NCBI RefSeq assembly: GCF_001704295.1
Contig: NZ_CP012334.1
Location: forward strand, 1,128,084-1,192,083
DNA length: 64,000 bases
Direction of reading: 5' to 3'
From: Bordetella sp. H567
GTDB lineage: Bacteria > Pseudomonadota > Gammaproteobacteria > Burkholderiales > Burkholderiaceae_B
Below, piece by piece: positions 27,193 through 35,446 of this stretch. The notes beneath the pieces are model-generated. The model searched no databases and was not told the DNA's origin. It was given only the letters and a program-made list of their open reading frames with translations. The first letter of the stretch is position 1. Every line of letters starts with the position of its first letter. The position numbers and the translations under genes are program-made.

Positions 27193-27908
27193 GGGAATCC
27201 TAATTAATCTGGTGATAAAGTGTGGATAGTGTATCTATATGTATATTTATTGTCTAGAAGGATCACTCTGGGTTGGATGAAGGCAGGCGACTTGAGGTTT
27301 GCACGGCGGGCCTGACTATCCTGTCGCTGATAGTCAGCATTCCTGCCGGGTGCCCACGCGGGAAAGAGCCGGTATAGACATACGCTCAAGATCGATGTGG
27401 AGGCACACGCCTTCGGGTTGGACCAGCCCGTGATCGATATCACTGGTGCGTCAGAACAGCGACAGAAGCAATGCCGCTGTTGACCCCTTACCCTCTAGCT
27501 TGGGATAGGCATCGCCTGCGTGGCTTCATGACCCAATTCGGAAGTCACGCATGATGGCCTAGGCAATCGGACGGTCCGCCTTGTTATTGCGCCGGTGTGC
27601 GCTTCGATGTAAGGTCAGCGACCACAACCCCAGAAGAAAAATCGGCGTGCCCACCGGGTACCGCCCTGGAGGAGACACGTGGCACTTCCGCGCTTAGCAG
27701 GGCTGGTTTCCGACCGCCTTGTGCGAGGATACGCTGGCATTCCTGGCCCGAGCAGGCCGGGACGTCCCGACACGCCGGCCGGCCACAGGCCCAGTCACGC
27801 GTGCTTTTGCCGACGCACCGTGCATCCCATCAATTCGTCTCCATGTTCGCTGCTTCATTGGCCAGCGCGCGTTGATGCGCGCGCGGCCGCATCACAGAGG
27901 GAAGACAA
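27193..27908. other. Long intergenic region, about 716 bp
   Basis: Apart from the lipoprotein promoter at 27228-27256, no gene or known RNA is recognised. The downstream part must contain the promoter of the IorAB-like operon; an AGAGGGAAG ribosome-binding site precedes the ATG at 27909. Confidence 0.4.
27228..27256 (-). promoter_or_regulatory. Putative sigma-70 promoter of the lipoprotein gene
   Basis: Read on the minus strand: TAGACA at 27256-27251, 17-bp spacer, TACACT at 27233-27228, followed by a leader of about 30 nt to the ATG at 27192. The stretch is strikingly AT-rich for this genome. Confidence 0.5.
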
Positions 27909-28385
27909 ATGGCGAAGTACCAATTGAACGTGAATGGAAAGGACATAAGCGTAGACGTGGACAGCGATACGCCGCTGCTCTATGTGCTGCGCGACGACCT
28001 GGGCCTGCACGGGCCGAAGTTCGGCTGCGGCCTGGGTCAGTGCGGCGCCTGTACGGTGCACATGGATGGCGCGGCGGTGCGGTCATGCATCACGCCGGTG
28101 TCGTCGGTGAACCAGGCGAAGATCGTCACGCTGGAAGGCCTGGGCACCAGCGAGCACCCCCATCCCGTTCAGGAAGCGTTCATCCACGAGCAGGCGGCAC
28201 AGTGCGGCTACTGCATCAACGGCATGGTGATGCAAGCCGCGGCATTCCTGGACAAGACGCCGAACCCCAGCGAAAGCCAGATACGCGAGGCGCTGGATGC
28301 CAACCTGTGCCGCTGCGGAACGCATACGCGCATCATCAAGGCCGTGCAGCGCGCGGCGTCCCCCTCCACCGCCAAGGGAGCCTGA
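27909..28385 (+). CDS. (2Fe-2S) subunit of molybdenum aldehyde dehydrogenase (IorA-like)
   Basis: The 158-residue protein has a plant-type ferredoxin domain, CGLGQCGACTVHMDG, and the second [2Fe-2S] helical domain with CGYCINGMVM and LCRCGTHTRI. This is the small electron-transfer subunit of the xanthine oxidase family, of the kind paired with IorB-like large subunits that lack a FAD subunit. The large subunit gene begins 2 nt after its stop codon. Confidence 0.93.
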   Translation: MAKYQLNVNGKDISVDVDSDTPLLYVLRDDLGLHGPKFGCGLGQCGACTVHMDGAAVRSCITPVSSVNQAKIVTLEGLGTSEHPHPVQEAFIHEQAAQCGYCINGMVMQAAAFLDKTPNPSESQIREALDANLCRCGTHTRIIKAVQRAASPSTAKGA

Positions 28386-28387
28386 TC

Positions 28388-30697
28388 ATGCAGCGTCGCG
28401 AATTTCTCAAGGCGGGCGGCGGGCTCGTCGTGGCTTTTACCCTGCCCACGCTGCCGCTCGCGGCCCTCGCGGAGGACGCTCCGCCCACCGGCAAGGACAT
28501 GCGTCCGGACGAGGTCGATACCTGGCTGGTCGTCGGGAACGACGGCAAGGTCACCGTCTACAGCGGCAAGGTGGACCTGGGCACGGGCGCCCGCACCGCG
28601 CTGGCCCAATTGGTCGCCGAGGAACTGGACGTCGATTTTGGCGCGGTGCGCCTGATCATGGGCGATACCGGCCTGACGGTGGACCAGGGGCAGACCGCCG
28701 GCAGCCAGACGATATCCAATGGCGGCGCCAAGCTGCGCCAGGCGGCCGCCAGCGCGCGCCAGGCGCTGCTCGCCGAGGCGGCGCAGCGCTTGTCGGTGGA
28801 GCAGACACGGCTGACGGTGGCCAAGGGCGTGGTGACCGCCGGCGAAGCAGGACCGACCATCACCTATGCGGCGCTGGTGAGCGACAAGCCCTTGAACGTG
28901 AAACTGGATCCCAAGGTCAAGCTGAAGGACCCGGGCGCCTACACGATCATCGGGAAATCGATCCAACGCGTCGATATTCCAGGGAAGGTGACTGGCGAGT
29001 TCACCTATATGCATGATTTCAAGCTGCCGGGCATGCTGCACGCCCGCGTGGTGCGCCCGCCGTCGATCGGCGCGACGCTGGTGGACGTGGACGAGACGTC
29101 GGTGCGGGACATCAATGGCTTTGTTTCGGTGGTGCGCAAGGACAACTTCGTGGCCGTCCTGGGCAAGACGGAGTGGTCCGCGATCAAGGCCGCGCGTGCG
29201 CTGAAGACCAACTGGAACGAGCGCGACCAGTTTCCCGACCAGGCTCAACTGTTCGAGTATTGGCGTGGCTTGCCGCGCGGCAAGGACGATCCCGTCGTGC
29301 AGTCCGGCGATGCGGACGGCGCGCTTGCGTCCGCGGCCAAGCACGTGAAGGCGACCTATGATTTTCCGGTGCACACCCATGGGTCGATCGGGCCGTCGTG
29401 CGCGGTGGCGGATTTTCGCGACGGCCACTGCACGATCTGGTCGCCGTCTCAATCCACGCATTCGCTGCAAGGCGAGATCGCCCGCACGCTGGATATCGAC
29501 AAGGCGGCGGTACGCCTGGTCTATCTGGACGGGTCGGGCTGCTACGGACGCAATGGACACGAGGACTGCTCCGCGGATGCCGCGCTGATATCGCAATTGG
29601 CCAAGGCGCCGGTGCGGGTCCAATGGATGCGCGCCGACGAACACGGCTGGGATCCCAAGAGCCCGCCGACGCTCGTGGACTTGCAGGCGGGGCTGGACGA
29701 CACCGGCGCCCTGATGGCCTGGAAATCGGAGTTCTTCATCGCGCAGGCACGCGGCACGATGGATGAATTCCCGCTGCTGGCGGCGGTCCTGTCGGGTAAG
29801 CCCAGGCCGACGTACCTGACGGGCAATATCTCCAAGAACTCCGATGTCATGTACGAGTTCCCGCACGTGAAGACCGAAGTGCATCGCATGGCCGACAAGG
29901 CCTTCCGCACCGCGCATCTGCGCACGCCGGGACGCATGCAGAACACCTTCGCCAACGAGGCGTTTTTCGACGAGGTGGCGGCGGCGGCAAACGCGGACCC
30001 GCTGCAGTGGCGTCTCAAATATCTGAAGGACCCGCGTTCGCGCGCGGTGCTGGAAGATGTGGCGAAGATGTCTGGATGGCAGTCGCGGCCGTCGCCCGCC
30101 GGGCAGGGCGCCGAGGCCATGAAAGGTGGCGATGCGAAGGGCGGCGACGTCGCCAAGGCCGGCGATACGGCCGGTGCGCACGCCGTGAAGACGGGCGATG
30201 CCGCGCAAGGGGGCGACGTCTTGAAAGGCCGCGGCGTGGCCTTCGTGCGCTATGACAACGAGCGTACCTATGTGGCGGTGGTCGTGCAGGTGGAGGTGGA
30301 CAAGCGCAACGGCGGCATCCGCGTCACCGACGTGTGGTGCAGCCACGATTGCGGCCAGGTGGTGAATCCCGATGGGGTGCGCAACCAGGTCGAGGGAGGC
30401 ATCGTGCAGACCATCAGCCGTACGCTGATGGAGCAGATCACCTTCGATCGCCAGAAGGTGACCAGCCTGGATTGGAGCAGCTATCCCATCCTGCGTTTCA
30501 CGCAGGTGCCGGCCATTCACGTCCATCTGATCGACCGTCCGGAGAAGCCGGCATGGGGCGCGGGCGAGATGGCGCCCACCGTGATTCCCGCCGCGATCTC
30601 CAACGCCGTGTTCGATGCCACCGGAGTGCGGCTGCGCTCGGTCCCGTTCCTGCCCGATAAGGTGTTGGCCGCGCTGAAGGCGCCGGCGGCGGCGTGA
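28388..30697 (+). CDS. Molybdopterin-binding aldehyde dehydrogenase large subunit (IorB-like)
   Basis: From ATG 28388 the protein is 769 residues, with a Tat leader (RREFLKAGGG) showing export after cofactor insertion. The molybdenum cofactor domains carry GQTAGSQTISNGG, GSIGPSCAVADF and the catalytic Glu (E727) in WGAGEMAPTVIP. The family oxidises aldehydes or N-heterocycles, passing electrons through the FeS subunit, often to a membrane cytochrome c that is absent here. Residues ~570-612 form an unusual Gly/Asp/Lys-rich insert with repeated GGD. Its position upstream of the furoate operon suggests furfural or HMF as a substrate, which is inference. Confidence 0.9.
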   Translation: MQRREFLKAGGGLVVAFTLPTLPLAALAEDAPPTGKDMRPDEVDTWLVVGNDGKVTVYSGKVDLGTGARTALAQLVAEELDVDFGAVRLIMGDTGLTVDQGQTAGSQTISNGGAKLRQAAASARQALLAEAAQRLSVEQTRLTVAKGVVTAGEAGPTITYAALVSDKPLNVKLDPKVKLKDPGAYTIIGKSIQRVDIPGKVTGEFTYMHDFKLPGMLHARVVRPPSIGATLVDVDETSVRDINGFVSVVRKDNFVAVLGKTEWSAIKAARALKTNWNERDQFPDQAQLFEYWRGLPRGKDDPVVQSGDADGALASAAKHVKATYDFPVHTHGSIGPSCAVADFRDGHCTIWSPSQSTHSLQGEIARTLDIDKAAVRLVYLDGSGCYGRNGHEDCSADAALISQLAKAPVRVQWMRADEHGWDPKSPPTLVDLQAGLDDTGALMAWKSEFFIAQARGTMDEFPLLAAVLSGKPRPTYLTGNISKNSDVMYEFPHVKTEVHRMADKAFRTAHLRTPGRMQNTFANEAFFDEVAAAANADPLQWRLKYLKDPRSRAVLEDVAKMSGWQSRPSPAGQGAEAMKGGDAKGGDVAKAGDTAGAHAVKTGDAAQGGDVLKGRGVAFVRYDNERTYVAVVVQVEVDKRNGGIRVTDVWCSHDCGQVVNPDGVRNQVEGGIVQTISRTLMEQITFDRQKVTSLDWSSYPILRFTQVPAIHVHLIDRPEKPAWGAGEMAPTVIPAAISNAVFDATGVRLRSVPFLPDKVLAALKAPAAA

Positions 30698-30732
30698 CGA
30701 TCGCCTGGGCGTTACGGAACGTCGGTACGCAG

Positions 30733-30758
30733 GGCCCTCCGTTAGGAGGGCCTTTTTT
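30733..30758 (+). terminator. Rho-independent terminator
   Basis: The stem GGCCCTCC/GGAGGGCC has 8 perfect pairs and a GTTA loop, followed by T6. It lies 36 nt after the IorB-like stop codon and separates that operon from the hmf operon. Confidence 0.93.
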
Positions 30759-31098
30759 ATGTCGGCTTGGGCAGGCACGTGTCGACGGGGATACAGTTGC
30801 GGGGATATCACGAAGACTTATGCACGGGCATGGCCAGTTTTGCTGCGCTACCGCTGGGGATCGGCCCCCGCCGACCCGTTACCGCCAAAGCCCTTGCGAG
30901 AGGGATACGTCGGGCTGATAAACCTGGTCTCGCTACGCCGGTACACCGGTGAGTCCACATCAGGCGTGACGATTCCATCATTTTTAGTGATTCATTCGAT
31001 CATTAAAGATTAATTGACCTGATATATCCCCCCTCCCTAGACTTTCCTCCCACGACCCACCGGCAAACGGCAGGGCGCGAGAACGAAGGAATGGGAGC
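30759..31098. other. hmf operon upstream region
   Basis: No gene is seen in these 340 bp. The last 130 bp turn markedly AT-rich (around 30965-31025) and hold the likely operon promoter. Confidence 0.4.
31014..31043 (+). promoter_or_regulatory. Putative promoter of the hmf operon
   Basis: TTGACC (31014-31019), an 18-bp spacer and TAGACT (31038-31043) give a fair sigma-70 match about 55 nt before the first gene. The AT-rich DNA just upstream would be a natural activator site. Confidence 0.4.
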
Positions 31099-34000
31099 GT
31101 GGCATTGGACGCCAGGGCGGAAACGGACAACACCCGCACGATGGCCGAGGCCGCGGCGCGCGGCCACGTGGGATCGCCGCGCGTCCGCGTCGAGGACCAG
31201 GCCATCCTGAGCGGACGCGGCCAGTACGGCGACGACGCCGCCACCCGGCCGGGAACCTTGCATGCGGCCATCGTGCGCTCGCCGCATGCCCATGCCCGGG
31301 TGGTCCGCGTCGACGCCAGCCGCGCGACGGCGGCGCCCGGCGTGCGTGCCGTGCTGACGCCCCAGGATGTCGCCGCCTGGTCGCGTCCCTTCGTGGTGGG
31401 CGTGAAGCAGCCCATGGAACAGTGGGCGCTGGCGATGGACAAGGTGCGCTATGTCGGCGAACCGGTCGCGGTGGTGATCGCCGAATCGCGCTATGCGGCC
31501 GAGGACGGCGCGGACCTGGTGGACATCGGGTACGAGCCGCTGGCCGCCGTGGTCTCCATCGAGGACGCGATTGCCGCCGCCGCGCCGGTGCTGCACGAGA
31601 AGGTCGGCAGCAATATCGTGAGCGACCGGACGTTTCGCTATGGCGATCCGGAATCCGCATTCGCCAAGGCCGAGCACCGCATCGGGCTGACCGTCCACTA
31701 CCCGCGCAACTCCTGCACGCCCATCGAATGCGCGGTCGTCATCGCGGAATACCTGTCCGCGCAGGATGGCTACGAGGTGAGTTCCAACTTCATGGGACCG
31801 TTCTCGCTGCATACCGTCATGGCGCTGGCGCTGAAGGTACCGGGCAACCGCTTGCGTCATCGCACCTTTGCCGATTCGGGCGGCAGTTTCGGCGTGAAGC
31901 AGGCGGTGTTTCCCTACGCCGTCCTGATGTGCATGGCCGCGCGCAAGGCGGGCGCGCCCGTGAAGTGGGTGGAGGACCGGCTGGAGCACCTGGCCGGCGC
32001 GACGTCGGCCACCGGCAGGCTATGCCGCATCGAAGCGGCGGTGGCCGCGGATGGCCGCATCCAGGCGCTGTCGTATGACCAGTACGACGATTGCGGCGGC
32101 TATCTTCGCGCGCCCGAACCGGCCACCTTCTATCGCATGCATGGCTGCCTGACGGGGGCGTACGACATTCCGAACCTGGCGGTGCACAACCGCGTGGTGC
32201 TGACCAACAAGACCCCAGCTGGCCTGGTGCGCGGCTTCGGCGGCCCGCAGGTGTATTTCGCGCTGGAGCGGCTGATGCAGCAGATTGCGCGCGAACTGCA
32301 GCTGGACCCTCTGGCGCTGTACCGGCGCAACTTCATCGGCCGGGATGCCTTTCCCTATCGCGCGGCGGCGGGTGCGCTGATCGATTCCGGCGACTATCAA
32401 GGCGCGCTGGAACTCGCGTGGCGCGGCGGTGGCCTGGAAGAGCTTCACGCGCGGCGCGAGCAAGTGCGCGCGCGCGGTGGCCTGTATGGCATCGGCTATG
32501 CCGCCATCGTCGAGCCGTCGATTTCCAACATGGGCTATATCACGACGGTCATGCCGCGCGAGGCGCGCGACAAGGCCGGGCCCAAGAACGGCGGCATCGC
32601 GGCCGCGACCGTTTCCGTGGATCCGCTGGGCGGGGTCAGCGTCGTGGTGGCGTCCGCGCCCGCGGGGCAGGGGCATCGCACCGTCTGCGCGCAGGTCGTC
32701 GCCGACGTGCTGGGCCTGGATCCCGATGCCATCGTGGTCAGCATCGATTTCGATACGCGCAAGGATGCGTGGTCGGTGGCGGCGGGCAACTACTCCAGCC
32801 GTTTCGCGGGCGCCGTGGCGGGCACCGTGCATCTGGCCGCCTGCCGCCTGCGCGACAAGCTGGCCGCCATCGCGGCCGCGCAGATGGACTGCACGGCGGC
32901 CGATATCGTGTTTCGTGACGGCACGATCGGGCCGGGCCATGCGCCGCAAGCCGCGGTGCCCTTCACCCGCCTGGCCGCGAATCCGCATTGGGCGCCTGGC
33001 CTGCTGCCCAAGGGCATCGAGCCGGGGCTGCGCGAGACCGTGTTTTGGTCGCCCGAATCCCTGACGCCACCGGATGGACAGGACCGCATCAATACGTCGG
33101 CGGCCTATGGCTTCGCCTTCGACGTCTGCGCGGTGGAAGTCGACCGCGACACGGGCCGCGTGCGCATCGACCGCTATGTGACCACCCACGATGCCGGCCG
33201 CATCCTGAACCCGGCGCTGGCCGACGGCCAGATCCGCGGCGCCTTCGCGCAGGGGCTTGGCGCGGCCCTGATGGAAGAGTTCCGCTATGGCGCGGACGGC
33301 AGCTTCCTGTCCGGCACCTTCGCCGACTATCTGGTGCCCACGACCTGTGAGGTGCCCGAGCCGGTCATCCTGCACATGGAAACGCCCAGCCCCTTCACGC
33401 CCTTGGGTGCCAAGGGGCTGGGGGAGGGCAACAACATGAGCACACCCGTATGCATCGCCAACGCGGTTGCCGACGCGCTGGGGGTGGACGATGTGAGCCT
33501 GCCCTTGACGCCGGCGCGCGTGATGGCCTTGACCGGCGTGCAGGACCCGCCGCCGTCCAGCGGCCATGTGCCGGCCCGCCAGGGGCGGGAAGCGGGCGAG
33601 CGCGCCGGCCGTTCCCTGTCCGCGCAAGGCGAAGTGCGCTTGCCCGCGACGCCGGAGAAGGTCTTTGCCGTGCTGCTGGATCCGCAGGCCCTGGCCAAGG
33701 TCATCCCCGGCTGCTATGCCTTGACGCCGATCGGGACGAACCGCTATCGCGCCGATGTCACCGTGGGTGTAGGCATGATCAAGGCACGGTATGCGGCGGA
33801 GATTTCGCTGTCCGACCTGGATCCGCCGCGCGGCTTGCGGCTGGCCGGCACGGGTATTTCCAGCGTGGGTACCGCGCAGGGCAGCGGCCTCGTGACGTTG
33901 CATGCGGACGGCACGGGCACCCGGCTGACGTACGACTACGACGCCCAGGTCTCCGGCAAGGTCGCCGCGGTGGGAAGCCGGATGCTCGAAGGCGCCGCGC

Positions 34001-34107
34001 GCGTCGTACTGCGGCAGCTGTTCGAACAACTGGGCCGGCAGGCGGGCGGCGCCCGGCGGCCTTCATGGTGGCGGCGGCTGCTGGGCCTCGGGGAGTCGCG
34101 GCAATGA
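31099..34107 (+). CDS. hmfA: 2-furoyl-CoA dehydrogenase large subunit fused to CoxG-like domain
   Basis: This is a 1002-residue protein. Residues ~20-805 are a CoxL/XdhB-type molybdenum subunit with GSPRVRVEDQAILSGRGQY at the start, VRGFGGPQVYFALERLM, and the catalytic Glu776 in AKGLGEGNN. A linker follows, and then residues ~837-985 match CoxG/SRPBCC (GEVRLPATPEKVFAVLLDP, VIPGCYALTPIG). In the Hmf pathway this enzyme hydroxylates 2-furoyl-CoA at C5. The assignment rests on the complete gene set around it. The start is uncertain: GTG 31099 has GGGAG too close, TTG 31105 is better spaced, and ATG 31141 is possible. Confidence 0.82.
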   Translation: MALDARAETDNTRTMAEAAARGHVGSPRVRVEDQAILSGRGQYGDDAATRPGTLHAAIVRSPHAHARVVRVDASRATAAPGVRAVLTPQDVAAWSRPFVVGVKQPMEQWALAMDKVRYVGEPVAVVIAESRYAAEDGADLVDIGYEPLAAVVSIEDAIAAAAPVLHEKVGSNIVSDRTFRYGDPESAFAKAEHRIGLTVHYPRNSCTPIECAVVIAEYLSAQDGYEVSSNFMGPFSLHTVMALALKVPGNRLRHRTFADSGGSFGVKQAVFPYAVLMCMAARKAGAPVKWVEDRLEHLAGATSATGRLCRIEAAVAADGRIQALSYDQYDDCGGYLRAPEPATFYRMHGCLTGAYDIPNLAVHNRVVLTNKTPAGLVRGFGGPQVYFALERLMQQIARELQLDPLALYRRNFIGRDAFPYRAAAGALIDSGDYQGALELAWRGGGLEELHARREQVRARGGLYGIGYAAIVEPSISNMGYITTVMPREARDKAGPKNGGIAAATVSVDPLGGVSVVVASAPAGQGHRTVCAQVVADVLGLDPDAIVVSIDFDTRKDAWSVAAGNYSSRFAGAVAGTVHLAACRLRDKLAAIAAAQMDCTAADIVFRDGTIGPGHAPQAAVPFTRLAANPHWAPGLLPKGIEPGLRETVFWSPESLTPPDGQDRINTSAAYGFAFDVCAVEVDRDTGRVRIDRYVTTHDAGRILNPALADGQIRGAFAQGLGAALMEEFRYGADGSFLSGTFADYLVPTTCEVPEPVILHMETPSPFTPLGAKGLGEGNNMSTPVCIANAVADALGVDDVSLPLTPARVMALTGVQDPPPSSGHVPARQGREAGERAGRSLSAQGEVRLPATPEKVFAVLLDPQALAKVIPGCYALTPIGTNRYRADVTVGVGMIKARYAAEISLSDLDPPRGLRLAGTGISSVGTAQGSGLVTLHADGTGTRLTYDYDAQVSGKVAAVGSRMLEGAARVVLRQLFEQLGRQAGGARRPSWWRRLLGLGESRQ

Positions 34108-34922
34108 AGCCACAGGCCTTCGACTATATCCGCGCCGAATCGGCGCAGGAGGCCCTCGACGCCCTGGCCGGGCTGGGCAGCGACGGCCGCATCCTGGCCG
34201 GCGGGCAGTCGCTGATGGCGGTGCTGAACATGCGGCTGGCGCAGCCGGCGGCCCTGATCGACATTTCCCGCGCGGCCGACCTGGACTATGTGCGCGAACA
34301 GGACGGCTGCCTGGCGGTGGGCGCGGCGGCCACGCAGGCCAGCGTGGAGTGGCGCGCGGGCCTGGCCGACGCCGTGCCGCTGCTGGCGCAGGCCTTTCCC
34401 TTCATCTCGCATTTCCAGATCCGCAATCGCGGCACGGTATGCGGATCGGTGGCGCACGCCGATCCCAGTGCCGAACTGCCGCTGGTGCTGTCCGCGCTGG
34501 ACGGCCAGGTGGTGCTGCGCGAGAAGCGCCGCCGCCGCGTTTTGCCGGCCGCCGAGTTCTTCCAAGGCATGTTGATGACGGCGCGCGGCGCCGACGAGCT
34601 GGTGGAGGAAGTGCGGTTTCCCCTGGCCCGGTCCGGCACGCGCTACGCCTTCGACGAGTTCTCGGCGCGCCACGGCGATTTCGCGCTGGTGGCCGTGGCC
34701 GCGATGGCCGATGCGCGCGAGCTCACGCTGGCGGTCGGCGGCGTGGCGGATCGTCCGACGGTGCGGCGCTGGCCCCACATGCCGGACAAGGACCTGGAAA
34801 CGGCGGTCAACGATTTCGCGTGGGACCTGGGCGCGCAGGACGATCCCCACGTCAGCGCGGCTTTCCGCCGCCAATTGGTGCGGCGGCTGGGCGTCGGCGT
34901 CCTGCGTAAGGTGATGGCATGA
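34104..34922 (+). CDS. hmfB: 2-furoyl-CoA dehydrogenase FAD-binding subunit
   Basis: The 272-residue CoxM-type protein starts at ATG 34104, overlapping the previous stop by ATGA. It has the FAD signatures ILAGGQSLMAVLNMRL and IRNRGTVCGSVAHADPSAEL. It would pass electrons from the iron-sulfur subunit to FAD and on to the acceptor. It lacks the extra iron-sulfur loop expected for 4-hydroxybenzoyl-CoA reductase, which helps exclude that enzyme. Confidence 0.82.
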   Translation: MKPQAFDYIRAESAQEALDALAGLGSDGRILAGGQSLMAVLNMRLAQPAALIDISRAADLDYVREQDGCLAVGAAATQASVEWRAGLADAVPLLAQAFPFISHFQIRNRGTVCGSVAHADPSAELPLVLSALDGQVVLREKRRRRVLPAAEFFQGMLMTARGADELVEEVRFPLARSGTRYAFDEFSARHGDFALVAVAAMADARELTLAVGGVADRPTVRRWPHMPDKDLETAVNDFAWDLGAQDDPHVSAAFRRQLVRRLGVGVLRKVMA

Positions 34923-35443
34923 AGAAACTCGAACGCGACCGCGAGCACGCGATCCACCTGATGTTAAACGGCACGGCGCGCCGGGGCGCCTGCGAGCCCC
35001 GGATGCTGCTGTCCGATTTCCTGCGGCATGAACTGGGCGCGACCGGCACGCACGTCGGATGCGAGCACGGCGTGTGCGGCGCCTGCACCGTGTTGATCGA
35101 CGGTGTCGCCTCGCGCGCCTGCCTGACGCTGGCGGTGCAGGTGCAAGGCCGCCAGGTCGATACGGTGGAAGGGCTGGGCGATGCCGACGGCATGCTCAAC
35201 GACCTGCAGCAGGCCTTTCGCCGCAACCACGCCCTGCAGTGCGGCTTCTGCACGGCGGGCATCCTGATGTCCTGCCAGGACTATCTGCGCCGTCATCCCG
35301 ATCCGGACGAGCAGGATATCCGCGACATGTTGTCCGGCCATCTGTGCCGCTGCACCGGCTACACCAACATCGTCAACGCGGTCATGGAGACCGCCGCCGC
35401 GCGGCGCGCGGCGGTAGCGCTGGAACCGCCCCAGGGGGAATAA
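34919..35443 (+). CDS. hmfC: 2-furoyl-CoA dehydrogenase (2Fe-2S) subunit
   Basis: The 174-residue CoxS-type protein has CEHGVCGACTVLIDG for the first cluster, and CGFCTAGILM plus HLCRCTGYTNI for the second. It overlaps the FAD subunit stop by ATGA and carries no signal peptide, so this trimeric enzyme is cytosolic, as expected for a CoA-thioester substrate. Confidence 0.85.
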   Translation: MKKLERDREHAIHLMLNGTARRGACEPRMLLSDFLRHELGATGTHVGCEHGVCGACTVLIDGVASRACLTLAVQVQGRQVDTVEGLGDADGMLNDLQQAFRRNHALQCGFCTAGILMSCQDYLRRHPDPDEQDIRDMLSGHLCRCTGYTNIVNAVMETAAARRAAVALEPPQGE

Positions 35444-35446
35444 CAC

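Noticed and set aside
28208-30811. Very long antisense open frame (867 codons) opposite the IorB-like gene
   Set aside because: Its translation is Arg/His/Gly-rich without any domain; it mirrors the third-position GC of the real gene.
32020-34029. Antisense open frame (669 codons) opposite hmfA
   Set aside because: Composition is that of a GC-driven shadow, and hmfA is clearly the coding strand with conserved motifs.
31099-35443. 4-hydroxybenzoyl-CoA reductase as identity of the Mo/FAD/FeS trimer
   Set aside because: The FAD subunit lacks the extra iron-sulfur insertion, and the UbiD, UbiX, ligase and crotonase neighbours fit the furoate pathway better.
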